Below are positions 48,736 through 60,600 of a stretch of 64,000 bases of DNA, one piece after another (within the stretch, counting starts at the first letter, position 1; every line of letters begins with the position of its first letter). Under the pieces are notes generated by a model, which saw nothing but the letters and a program-made list of their open reading frames with translations, ran no database searches and was not told where the DNA came from. Both the position numbers and the translations under genes were made by a program. Origin of the DNA: Paraspadella gotoi (taxonomy: Eukaryota; Chaetognatha); NCBI GenBank assembly GCA_051294375.1, contig CM119267.1, forward strand, positions 13,942,186 through 14,006,185, in the 5' to 3' direction.

Positions 48736-48886
48736 NNNNNNNNNNNNNNNNNNNNNNNNNNNNNNNNNNNNNNNNNNNNNNNNNNNNNNNNNNNNNNNNN
48801 NNNNNNNNNNNNNNNNNNNNNNNNNNNNNNNNNNNNNNNNNNNNNNNNNNNNNNNNNNNNNNNNNNNNNNNNNNNNNNNNNNNNNN
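48736..48886. other. Assembly gap (151 N)
   Basis: Preceded directly by (CT)n. Confidence 0.95.
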
Positions 48887-49257
48887 TCCTCGGCCTGTCC
48901 CCCCCTCTAGAGCCCCCTTCACTTCACTTCAGTACAGCACACAGCACGTGGGCTCACGTTTTCTTCGTCGCGCGTTTCAAAGAGGCCTCTTTTTATTCTC
49001 GAACCTGAAACGGCTCGACCCCGGGAGGCGTCCTTTTTACGATAGACGATGCTAAAGTGACGTACACCCTGCGATCTGAACCAAATGACGAACACTGTAT
49101 TTTTTTTTTAATAGGCCATGTAGCTTCGCTTGATGTCTTTGTTTTTATTCACACCTTTCTTTTTTGACAAGAATATTTGTTAAAAATCCTATTAATCATG
49201 CGTAAACTTTTTTTGTAAGAGTTCTTGCACTTGTTCTCTATTTCGAGCAGAGAAAAA

Positions 49258-49517
49258 NNNNNNNNNNNNNNNNNNNNNNNNNNNNNNNNNNNNNNNNNNN
49301 NNNNNNNNNNNNNNNNNNNNNNNNNNNNNNNNNNNNNNNNNNNNNNNNNNNNNNNNNNNNNNNNNNNNNNNNNNNNNNNNNNNNNNNNNNNNNNNNNNNN
49401 NNNNNNNNNNNNNNNNNNNNNNNNNNNNNNNNNNNNNNNNNNNNNNNNNNNNNNNNNNNNNNNNNNNNNNNNNNNNNNNNNNNNNNNNNNNNNNNNNNNN
49501 NNNNNNNNNNNNNNNNN
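49258..49517. other. Assembly gap (260 N)
   Basis: Run of N after an AGAGAAAAA string. Frames crossing it are artefacts. Confidence 0.95.
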
Positions 49518-49857
49518 CCAAAAAGTTTATAAACACGAAATAAAAAAAAAGGAAGGAAAAAGAGAAATGACGTCAAAAGAACATGAGAGGCAGTTTCCTT
49601 TTTTTCCCTCTTTCCTCTTTTTTTTTCTTGCAATTTCATCCTTCTTTTTCCTCCTCATTCGTTTCATATTTGTCTTTTCTCTTTCTATTTTCGTTTCTGT
49701 TTTCTCCAATTTGTTGTTTATTACTTTCACTTTCTGCAGAGTTAACTTTTTTTTCATTTTCCTTTTTTTTTCATTTTCTGTTTATTATTTTCATAAAAAA
49801 TAATTTTTAGCTGATTTAATGACCTCTATAGTCTACAGTCTATAGTCTATAGCCTAT
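49518..49857. other. Pyrimidine-rich sequence and CTATAGT repeats
   Basis: T/C-rich to 49,800, then about five degenerate CTATAGT/CTACAGT units at 49,826-49,860. No gene. Confidence 0.6.
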
Positions 49858-49870
49858 AGTATACTCCATT

Positions 49871-49960
49871 TTTAGAGATGAAACGAAAAATTCGTTGTAA
49901 TAGCAATTTTTATTTAAAAAAAAAATGCTATTAAAACAAATTTTTCGTTTCATCTCTAAA
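49871..49960. repeat. Foldback hairpin with 35-bp arms
   Basis: The left arm (49,871-49,905) begins TTTAGAGATGAAACG and ends AATAGCA. The right arm (49,926-49,960) is its reverse complement with two mismatches, and the loop is 20 bp of A/T. The 13-bp direct repeat AGTATACTCCATT lies at 49,858-49,870, touching the left arm, and at 49,997-50,009. This is the shape of a foldback or MITE-type insertion, or of a small-RNA precursor. Confidence 0.7.
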
Positions 49961-50009
49961 CTATTTTAAATAGCAAAAAAGAAAATCAAAATACAAAGTA
50001 TACTCCATT

Positions 50010-51140
50010 AAATAATACTTAAGTTTAAAAAAAAAACATTTCCTTATTTTTTTCATAAAATTACTGCGTACCTTATTTTAACAATCATGCTTTCCTCTCG
50101 TTCTCTATCTCTCTCTCTCTCCCTGAAAATAGAATTAAAGAGAAAACCATTGAACAATAAACTACATGTTTTTAACGCACGTTAAAAAAATTTCAATCTT
50201 TTCTTTTTCTTTTTTTTATTTTCATCATTTCTTATTCTTCTTTTTTTTTTAAATTTCAACTTTTCCCTTTCTTTCGCCTTTTTCGAATTCGCTTCCCTTT
50301 TTCAATTTTTCCTCTTGATCCCTTTTTCTTCGTCGACCGCTCAATCGCCCCGCATTCCTTTCCATCGATAAATCTTTACTTTTACTTTTTAGTGTAAAAT
50401 TTCACAGTCAAAAGTGAGATGAAGGGATGTAGAGATGTCGGGATGTAAGCGGGGATGATGTTGTGATGGAGAAATGTTCGAATTTAGCGATATATAAATG
50501 CAATGATGGATGATGCTGTGATGTATCTAGGGAAATAAAAATGTAATGAATAAGTATGTTGTGAAGTAGTGATATAGAAATGTAATGAAGAAGAATGTAA
50601 TGATACGTAGGGAAATAGAAATTAAGGTGATGTAGCGATAAAGGATGTATTGATGTAGGAAAGGAGATATGCAATGATATGTGGTGAAGTTGATGCAGGG
50701 ATGGAAGGATTAAGTCGTGAAAAGAGAACAGAGGGAGCGGAGAGAAATAAAAATGGTAAGTGGAACGAGGTGAGGAAAGGCGACAGGACGAACCTGTCAG
50801 GGAAGGATAAAGGGTGAGGCGTGTCGAATCAATTACGAGTTAGTCGCCGCAATGAAGGACTCAAATGAACGACTTAACCGAACGACTCAAGCGAACGACT
50901 GAAACGAACGACTGAACAAAATGACTCAAATATGGTTTTTACTAAGAGGAATTCTTTAATGTCAAGAATAGCTTGACTATGACTATATAGTATATACACT
51001 GTATAAAGTATACCAAATAGGTTTGCCACTTTCTTATCAAAACAAATTTTCTCTCTATTGAGAGATTTATTGTCATGCCATTGAAGAGCGACTGAGTTAG
51101 GAGACTTCCTGTCCGTTGTAGCTCTCTTTCCTCCTCAACG

Positions 51141-51196
<56 letters not shown>

Positions 51197-52224
51197 TCTT
51201 CTCTTTCAATTCGCTCTTTACTTTCCGTTCTTGTCTTTCAAACTTTTTTTTTCCCTTTTTATTTTTTTTCTTCTTTCATTCTTCATTCTTTCTATTTTCT
51301 ACTCTACTATTTTCTCTCTCCCCCTCGTTCCTCTTTTTAACCGGAACGAGCGGCGATAAAGATTCTTGATCCATTATCATTCCTTCACCGAATTTATTGC
51401 CTACGTATTTCTTAAGGACGAAAACCCTTTTTTTAAAAAAAAGGGGAATTTTCCCTCATTCACGGGGCTTTTTTTTTTTTTTGTTGTTTTTCTTTTGTTA
51501 TGCATATTAATTTTTTGGGTTTTTATCTTCCGATTTTTCATCGTTGTTATCTTTCTTTTTCATTATCAAGACGTGAACAAACAATTTTCGAATATAAAAA
51601 TAAAAATACGACGAGGTTTTTAATAATTAGAAGCTGAAAACTATTACGAATAAAGAGAAAGCTGAGGGAAAAAAAGGAAGGAGTCTTGAAAAAAAGGAAG
51701 AAAAGGATTGCGGCTTTAAAAACGACAAAAGAAACGAAATAGAAATAATGTCAGACTAACAACAAGGCAAACAAAGGAACAAATAGTTTTGAACCAAACC
51801 ATATAATGATTATAACAATTAAACATAAGAGAAAAGGAACATAGAGAGAAAGAAAGAAAGAAACTGAGAGAGAGAGAAGAGAGAGAGAATGAGAGAGAGA
51901 GAGAGAAAGAAGGAATTTCCCGCCCTATTCAGACGTCCTTCTTTTCTCCATTAACCTTTCTCACTTTCTTCCCTTTTTTAGGACAAGGGTCACTTCCGGA
52001 ACTTCGGAACTCACCCACTCGCCTTCTCACTTCTCACCCACTGGCCCTCTCGCCCTCTCGAGTTGCGAACCCTCTCGCTCTCTCGATCTCATCCTCTCGT
52101 ATTTCGCAATCTCCTTCACTTATTTCTGAGGTTTAAATAACAAAATTTGTTACATTTCTTTTCCTTGCACGTTGGATTGCGTGAACTCTAAAATCCCGCT
52201 ACTCTCTCTCTCTCTCTCTCTCTC
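50010..52224. other. Intergenic, small tandem repeats
   Basis: T/C-rich to 50,340. A degenerate GATGTAGNGATG-like region lies at 50,415-50,700, a 13-bp tandem repeat at 50,868-50,932 and CT-rich sequence at 51,140-51,200. AT-rich to 51,840, AG-rich to 51,915, pyrimidine-rich to the next gap. No domain is recognised. Confidence 0.55.
50868..50932 (+). repeat. 13-bp tandem repeat AACGACTNAANCG
   Basis: Five units exactly 13 bp apart starting at 50,868. The last unit reads AATGACTCAAAT and so contains TGACTCA, an AP-1/GCN4-type palindrome. Confidence 0.8.
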
Positions 52225-52511
52225 NNNNNNNNNNNNNNNNNNNNNNNNNNNNNNNNNNNNNNNNNNNNNNNNNNNNNNNNNNNNNNNNNNNNNNNNNNNN
52301 NNNNNNNNNNNNNNNNNNNNNNNNNNNNNNNNNNNNNNNNNNNNNNNNNNNNNNNNNNNNNNNNNNNNNNNNNNNNNNNNNNNNNNNNNNNNNNNNNNNN
52401 NNNNNNNNNNNNNNNNNNNNNNNNNNNNNNNNNNNNNNNNNNNNNNNNNNNNNNNNNNNNNNNNNNNNNNNNNNNNNNNNNNNNNNNNNNNNNNNNNNNN
52501 NNNNNNNNNNN
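52225..52511. other. Assembly gap (287 N)
   Basis: Preceded directly by (CT)n and followed by poly-A. Confidence 0.95.
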
Positions 52512-52570
52512 AAAAAAGGAAAATTTGTTGTGCTATAACATTAAGTACATTTGTGCCTACGTCTCGAGTT

Positions 52571-52650
52571 AAAAGTATTGGGCCTTGTCGAGATCATTGG
52601 GCCATAATAAAAGTATTGGGCCTTGTCGAGATCATTGGGCCATAATAAAA
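52571..52650 (+). repeat. 38-bp tandem repeat with phased ATTGGGCC
   Basis: Two exact copies of a 38-bp unit (52,571-52,608 and 52,609-52,646). Each holds ATTGGGCC twice, so the octamer starts at 52,577, 52,596, 52,615 and 52,634, always 19 bp apart. A variant ATTGGTCC follows at 52,654. ATTGG is an inverted CCAAT box, so NF-Y binding is possible but unproven. Confidence 0.75.
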
Positions 52651-52659
52651 CGAATTGGT

Positions 52660-52942
52660 CCGAGAAAGATGTTTTGGGGTTGAGGAGATTCTTAATCATT
52701 GACCCGTCGATTCGATGGAGTCCGAACGCCGCCGTCTTAGACTGAAGGACATTGCTGACTTACAAAAAAAAAAAAACCCGCAACAGCCACCGACGCTGCG
52801 TCAACGGCATCCGTCGGACCGCAGCAGCGACGGCTGCGGCGGAAGCAGAAGGAAAAAAAAATAAGACGAGATCGTCGACGACGAAGTTTCGGACAAAGTT
52901 TTGTGGTTTTTTCCGTAACCACCACAAAACGAGAGAAAGGGG

Positions 52943-53026
<84 letters not shown>

Positions 53027-53473
53027 TCTCTCTCTCTCTTCTCTCTTCCGCACGTTTGTTTGCGGCATAATTTTCCCCCCGCTAAAAGGAAGAAATACAA
53101 TTAAAATCCATACTCTAAGACTGCAGTCGAAGACTGTCGTGAGCATAATCGGCGGGTAACTGGAAGGCTTGAATTTTGAAATAGCGAAAGAATCAAGAGA
53201 GTTTGAGAGAGTGGAAAGCGAAGTATCAGCGAGATTGAAAAGAAGTAAATTTGAAAAATAGCAAATGGAAAGTTGGATAATGATAGTAGCCATAAATTAA
53301 TGATATTGCACCGATCCTTGTGGACTGGCAAGTATCGAACATGTAATTAAGAACTATTTGATCTTATTCATTTAAACCCTATGAAAATCTAACTCTACAA
53401 TTCAACGAAATTAATACATAAAGTTGTCTTAATTAACTCATAATGCAAAAAGCTACCTCAAGTCAAAAATAAA

Positions 53474-53513
<40 letters not shown>

Positions 53514-56094
53514 CTCTCTCGGTTCTCTCTCTCTCTCTCTCTTCTCGTCTCTCTCTCTCTCTCATTCCCCCCCCACTTCTCGTCTGCCCCCATCTTTTTT
53601 CCCCCGCCAAGGATCAACGGGCCTCATTACAGAAGCGCGAAGCGAGAGATGGAACTTTTTTTTTCCTTCCCCGTGGTCCTGGTCTTGAGCCGATTCGGAG
53701 GTTGGCTTGAGCGATTCGGAGTCAACAGCCAGACAAGAAGAAACAGGATTTGAAAAAGGAATCTTTTCGACTTCTTTCGAACCGAAGCGGCGGTCAGGAA
53801 TTTAAAAAAGAGAGGACGACGACGATGAGGACGACGACGACAACGACGGAGGAATGAAAGCCAAATCCGTCCGATTCGCGATCCGACAGAGAGACAAAAA
53901 AGAAAATCGGTGATATGGATTTTACACCCGACGGACGCGCTTCTAAGGCATCAGTGCGCTGTTGCTTTTGGAACCGACCGTCGCTGCGCATTTCCCGAGA
54001 AATAGGACCGATGGTGTTACGGATCTACTTTTTTTTGGGCTATAAAGTCTAATAATATCCTCGTCTGTCTTTTATGAAGATTTTCAAAACTACTTGTTTC
54101 CACTATTTTTTATTTTTTATTTTTATATATTTGTTCATGAAGATTTTACCATCTTAATCTATATTCTTTAAATATATATAATATTGCTTTCTTTAAAATA
54201 TTTTACTTATCATATATCTAATAACTTCATTTCTGGGAATGGGGAAGTCCAGTGTTGTCTTCTGGAAATAGGAGGACAGCATCTTCTACCACAACACAAG
54301 GTTTAGATTACAATCTGTCCTAGTTTTTCTAATAATATCACACATATCATTTCCTGTTAGAGAAAGTCAATTATATGAAAAAATCCTATATATTCTTAAT
54401 TAGGCCCCCTGAAACAGAGCGGGTGGGAATGGATAATATTTTGTGTATGGGGGACCAAAGTTATATTTAGATTTTTTTTAAAAAAAAACTAATTAGGGAT
54501 ATAAGGACTACAAAAGCTAGAATTGTAATTGTTCTCGATAGGGGATACATACATGGAAAAAAAGGTCTATAGGGGCACCTTTTATGTCTATGAATATAAT
54601 TTAAAATAACCTTTAAGTGAAAAATAAATTTTTTCCTTTATCGCTAATTTAATTATTTCTATTTCTGAATATTTTTTATCTATTATGTTTATACAATGGG
54701 AAGGTCATCAAGTTGGGAACCATATACCTACCTATACCCTATATAAAAAATATCAAGTTATTACTATGAAAACATTTTTCCGTCTTGGGAAAACAAAGGA
54801 GAAATATAATGGTGGAAAGAGGGAGGGAGACGAAGAGGAAAAGGAGGAGGAAGAGAGGATGAGAGCCGTTGGAGGAGGCGAGAAGAAAGTCGACGTGGGT
54901 CATATGAAGAGGAGGAGGAAGAGGGAGGAGGAAACGCCTTGAGTTTCGTGAGCTGATGGAGGTGGTCGACGTTTTAAAAAGATTTTGCGGGATGTGCCAA
55001 TGTAAAATTGATAGGCGCGATCCAATTCAATAAATTCCGTTCTCTCACCGATGTAAGCTTATTTTTTTTTTCCTTTTTTCTTCTTCCTCCTCTTTTCTCC
55101 TCCATCCTCTCCCGCTTTTGTCTGCTGTTCACCACTCCTCCTTCCTCTTTTTTTCTCTCCCAGACTCAAACTTGTGTCCCAGCCCGCTAAAAAAATAAAA
55201 CCTTCTTACTCCTATTTTGATCTTATTGTTTTTTTGTATTCGATTTATGTTGTTCGATTTTTTTTCTTTCCGTTAGGGGTGTTTTTTTTTTATATTTGGA
55301 TACGGTAAAGCAGCAATGGACAGACAGAGAGGAAAAAAAGGAGAAAAAGGAAAGAAAAAAAAAAGGAAAAAAAATAAGAAGAAAAGGAAAAAAAAAGATA
55401 AAAATAAAACGAAAGAAAGAAAAATAAATAAATAAAGAAAAAAGAAAGAAAAAAGAAAGAGAAGAAAGATCAAGAGAAGAAAGAAAGAAAGAAAGAAAAG
55501 AAAGAAAGAAAGAAAGAAAGAAAAAGAAAGAAGACAGACAGACAGACAGAAATAGAGAGAGAGAAAAACGTATTCTGATTTCTTCAGCGACAGTGCCATC
55601 GCATGTTGCGAGATTTAATTTCAGCCATTAAGGAGCAAGAAAAAATTAAAAAGGAAAAAATACTCGCATTTCGAGATTTTCGTTACGAGTTTTGATCCCA
55701 TAAAAGAAATTAAAAGAACTCTACTCGATTTCCGATCCGATTCCGTCTTGAGACAAGAAATGTTCCAGGCTTCGTCCGTCGTTGTCGATGTTAGTGGGAA
55801 ACGATTCAACAACTAAAGTTCATCTTCTTCTCATATCATTCGAATCGTCTTTAGAATCTTTGTTATTGCTCACGGACCAAAACATTGTTGGGGTGCGTCG
55901 GTTGAGCATTCGAGTACAATAAATTCAAACTTTTTTAATCGTAACTATGATTATATTTTGTTGATTTGCCCTCCGGTTATTATGGATATTATCTATGTTA
56001 TTTAACTTACCACGACACAAACAAAAATTAAGGAGAGAATATCAGCAACAGCATCAATATTCAAGTCTTCATTCGACGGCCATGATTCGCCACA
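52660..56094. other. Intergenic upstream of the formin gene
   Basis: CT arrays lie at 52,943-53,045 and 53,473-53,570, and (GAC)n-like sequence at 53,815-53,850. A repeat-free AT-rich block covers 54,040-54,790, a purine-rich stretch 54,800-54,935, pyrimidine-rich sequence 55,055-55,165 and an A/G tract 55,315-55,570. A doubtful 85-codon frame lies at 54,685-54,942. The last 500 bp would hold the formin promoter and 5' UTR; no TATA box is evident there. Confidence 0.5.
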
Positions 56095-56343
56095 ATGGCG
56101 CCCACCCACATCCTCTTCGTGCCTCCCCGCCCATCGCTCCTCGCGTTCCCGCCGTGGGCCCGGCTCTCGGCTCTCTATCTGGGCGCCGACCTTCTAGTGG
56201 TGGGCGTGGAGGCGTGGTCGCGGCGCGCAGATTCGGTGGTTTTGGCGCCGGGGGACCAACTCATCGCCGTAGATGACAGTCGACGTGACGGGATACTCGG
56301 CCGACGGGCTGTGAGGATGGTGGCCAAGAGGAAGAGGATGGAG
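56095..56343 (+). CDS. Formin exon 1: first PDZ domain
   Basis: An 83-codon exon, entirely in one frame, ending ATGGAG before the donor GTAAGC. The carboxyl half has the PDZ signature: an inter-strand hydrophobic segment LLVVGVEAW, then LAPGDQLIAVDD (the GDxI/LxxV motif of strand betaD), then a basic helix RRAVRMVAKRK at the alphaB position. The carboxylate-binding loop is not a clear GLGF; an YLGADLL segment may fill it. The Kozak-like context and upstream in-frame stop support this start. The next exon begins at 56,577 after TTTTTCGCAG. Confidence 0.65.
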
Positions 56344-57575
56344 GTAAGCGGATTGTAGAAGCTGGACAGAGGGTGAAAAGGATCAAATATAATATAATTG
56401 TATATACAGCATTGTACATAAAAAGAAAGGAAACTGTAAAAATTTTAGAGATGACACGGCCAAAACAGGACGAACAAAGTTACTTATGTATCGATTCATT
56501 TTGTCTCCATATCTTATATTTTACTCGAAGGATTTTCTCGCCATCAGCCGAAATCACATTCCCTCATTTTTCGCAGGTGTCGGCACCCGATTCGCCACGC
56601 ATTGACAAGTGGTACTGTCCACGGGGGTGCAGACGAGGTCGAAGATTCCTCCATCGAGCAGATGGCGCTACGGATTCACGTCATTGAGCAAATCCAGTTC
56701 AGGTTCTTTGTTTGCCTCAATACATTCTGCTCGCGTCTTGTCTGTCCTTAAGAATGGCTCGTTTCATCAAAGCCTTCTTCCGCCCCCAATCAGGGTTGGC
56801 TCCGCGTCTTCCAGGATCTCCAGCTTTACAAAAACTCGCGTCCTCGCCCCGGCGACGTCGTCCTCTCGTAACGGACGCCGCGTTCGTCCGCATGCGAGAT
56901 TGCTGGAGACGCTGCTGGTTAAGGCCGCTGGGTCGCCTGCAGCTGGAGTATTGCGGGCCGGATCAGCCGCCGAAGGAATCGTACCGCCAAACGCCCCTCC
57001 GTTTGACGCGCGGTCGCGGTCTTTCGGCGCTCGAGGTGGCTGATGTGAGGACGCGACAAGCATCGCGCCGTGGCTGAGGACTTTAAGAGAGATACGCGGA
57101 ATCGCAGCGTAATAAAACATTATAAAACAGCATATAGTTTTTTTATATAATTAGTATCGGTCCACTTTTCAGACGTCCACTTGGTGACCCAATTCCTTGA
57201 ACCTTGCTGTTTGACCACCCCCAAGCAAACGACAGGTCATCTCAGTCATCCGACCCTTCCAATCCCCCAAGCATCATTTGGCGCAATTCGACGAAGACTC
57301 AATGGGTCGAAAGAGAGAGGAAGAGAAATCAGGCGCGGCAAGGTCCGACCACATTTTTTCACCTAATTCTTTATTCTCAAGAAACTGGTAAAAAAAGAAA
57401 TTAAAAGCATTAAACATTACAGATCCCAACAATCGTCAACTCGATTCGGCCCGGACCTTCCTCCAGGCAGCTTCAAACCGTACTACCTCTCTACCACCAT
57501 CAACGCCAACCGCAACGACGCAACAAACGTCGATGATCAGAACGCCTCGTCGTCATTCGAACGATTTGGCGCGGC

Positions 57576-57615
<40 letters not shown>

Positions 57616-60600
57616 GGGCGGCGGCCCGTCAGCGGGCGTGAAACGAAACCGACGACGGACGAAGTTTCGGCTTTCGTCATCCGAGGATCCACCCGACGCG
57701 CGTGGAGCAGCTCGAGGTCGACGCGCTGCCGTACGCGCCGGTCTCGCCGTCGCGACGCCATCTTGAAAATCAACGGGGAAATGACGTGGAAGGCGTCGCA
57801 CACGCACGTCGGTCAAGCTGCTGCAGGGTTCGGGATCGTTCGCCGACGCTGCTGGTGTCGCTTGGGGAGGCGGAGGAGGAAGCGGGAGATGGTTTTGGGG
57901 GAGATTTGTTCGATTCCTCCTTTGGGGTTGCCGAGCGGAGGGCGCGCTTTTCTCGCGAAAAGGAGTGGCGAAAATCTTACGGGATATTTGGAAGAAGAGG
58001 TGTGTTTGTTGGTTGGAATGAGGGAAACGAGGTCAAATTTGACAAATGTATTAATTCTTAAAATGAGCTCTGTAATAATGGGAAGCCAAGCCAAGCCAAG
58101 TTTTTGTTGTTGTCGTTGGTTTTTTGTTTGAATTGATTTTGTCAGCCGACTCCATTTCACTTCCAATCCCCATTCAGGTCGTAAAAATCTAGCGATCTCG
58201 CTTATCTCATCAGACCCCCTCAGGGAAGATGGATCCAAATCAGAAGCTGAGCTTTCGAAGAATTCAGCCTTGGACCGCCTTCAACCGGGGAGGCATCTTA
58301 TCTTGGCAATGCGGACTTTCAAAGAGAAAGATCGGAGTATCACTTGACCAAAATAGCAGCAAATCAAACTGCGCAAGATCCTCGAAGATTTACTTCGACG
58401 ATCGAGACGTCGCCGCCTTCGCGGACCGGCAGTTCGACGACCTGCTGGACAACGACGCCAAGCGCGACCCCTCTGGCCAGGATCCTTCAGTTATTGCTTA
58501 TTCGCACCAAGAGTTTATTAAGAACGGGAGAAGGAAAAGAAGGAAATCTTCTGAGGTCGTTGGGTTCGCAGCGGATCGAAGAGTTGGAAAAGATCGAAGG
58601 CAACGGACGGATCGAGTTCGGGGAGATCCACCGATTCAAAAGTCACGAGTCGAAAAAACAAAGAGAAAATATTAGAGACATCGAAGAGTTAAAAAAGGCC
58701 CTCCTTGACCAAAGACGGACGACGACGACCCCATCGACCTCGAAACGGAAAACTCCATCGCCTCAGGCTCAACCCAGTTTATCGACTCATCCGCCAAATG
58801 GAGCGAGAACGCCTGAACAAGGCACGCCGAAATCCTGGGAGAGCATCCAGCACCGATCCGACGGCCGATTGAAGACGGCGTTGAGGCGACAAAGCTTCGA
58901 CACGTTGCAGACGTTCGAGTGGAGGAAGTGACGGCGAACCTCGTTTGAACGAGGACAGTTGAGAGCGCAGAGGCGGATCGCCGTTTGAGCATCGGAAGAT
59001 GCGGATGGAACGGAGGCCGTCCTCACCGGCTCGTCGATGTGGACGCCCGGCTCTAAAGAGTAAAGGGGCGGTATGAGAGGCCGGCGACTCGCGCGGACGA
59101 TGCGCTGGGAAAATCTCGTCGTCGAAATCCGTGGAGACTCCCAGGACGAAATGGTGAAGATGAGGAGGAGGCAGGAAGAGTGGGATGTTCACGTGACTTA
59201 ATTTCGATATTTTCTCTTCGACAGTGAGGATTTGATGAAGAGTGAGGTCTTGGAAGAGGAGATAGAGCGTCAGAGTGGTCAGAGTCATCCCTGATCCATC
59301 TGCTACAGTGACGACAACGAGACAACGGACACGCCCTTAACGACGACGAAATCGCCTCCTTCGAGAATTTCTCGTTGCCTGACCCTTTCGAGCGAGAAAC
59401 AGACTCAAGAAGGGGAAGGGATCCCAGTAAGTCGACGCGGGAAAGAAACTCACCCATGGACCGGAGGAAAAAACTTCGTGCAGCAGGCCAATTCGAAATC
59501 TCCGCAGCACAGGACTAAATCCGCCGAATCAACTCCGACGAACGGAGACCAAACGACGACAATGTTCGCAAGCAACAATAACAGGCAGAAATTCCAGAAT
59601 AGGCCAGCAACATCGCGTTTGTGCTTCCGGTCCGTCACAACGCCATGGAACTCCCAAGCGACGAATTACGCGAGGTCCGTCAACCGGGAGGAGTTGCCTC
59701 CGGACCCCACCTCCTCCTCCTCCACCACCGCCCCCTCCTCCTCCGCCACCACCGCCACCTACAAAATCAGCCGAAGAAGAAACATCCTCCTTCCGTCGCG
59801 ACCCGATCGCCCTCGACCGTCGCAAAGCCCCCTTGACAGTTCTGATGGCGGAGCTGCAGGCGCCGCGTCAACTCTTCCTGCTGCGTCCGGAGGACAATTC
59901 GACGACGATTGGGGACGGTCGATTGCGAGGGACCGTCTTAGGAAACATCGTCTGAGGCGCGAAAACTTCGAGATGGCCGTCAAAGACTATGGACGCTCCA
60001 CGCTGACTCCGGATGTCGCCGAGGACGTGGAAAGGGCGTTTGCCCGGAAGAGCGGAGACGGTTTGGGGGAGGAGGAGGGGATTCGGGTAAAGGACGTTGC
60101 GGTCATGAACAGACTCGAGAAGGTTTGATGTCGTGGAGAGGTTATATAGAATTGGATTGATGGATTCATTGAAATAATTGTTGATTTGAATTTAATTTAC
60201 CGATCAAATGCGTATGAATTGAATGATTGGTTTTGAATGTATTCCTTGACTGATTGATTTGATCGGGTTTTGATTCAAGATACGATTCCATTTTTCAGAT
60301 TCCGTTTCTCAACTTCGCGTTCGCGATTTGATGTTTAAAACGCAATTTTGCAAAAAAGCAGAAAGAACCGAGCAAAGTTTTTTCGCTCATTTCCCTGCCG
60401 CCGAGGAAATCGTCATGAGCGAGATGCTCGGCGCATTTTCGCAGGTCATTCAAATCATGCACGCTGAGCCGAGACCAAGGTTCGTTTGGTTTTTTTTTTA
60501 TTTTAATGAAAATAAGCTAAAATAAGTATTCAAGAAAAAAATATTAGTTCATGACAGATTTTAGAAGAAGATTTCGTTTGTTTCGTGTCCAAGGTCCGGT

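Noticed and set aside
56767-57120. Minus-strand 117-codon frame over the formin exon
   Set aside because: Shadow of the plus-strand PDZ2 exon, whose plus-strand motifs and splice sites are better supported.
59529-59825. Minus-strand poly-Gly frame
   Set aside because: Antisense of the FH1 proline run; the plus strand fits the FH1-FH2 order.
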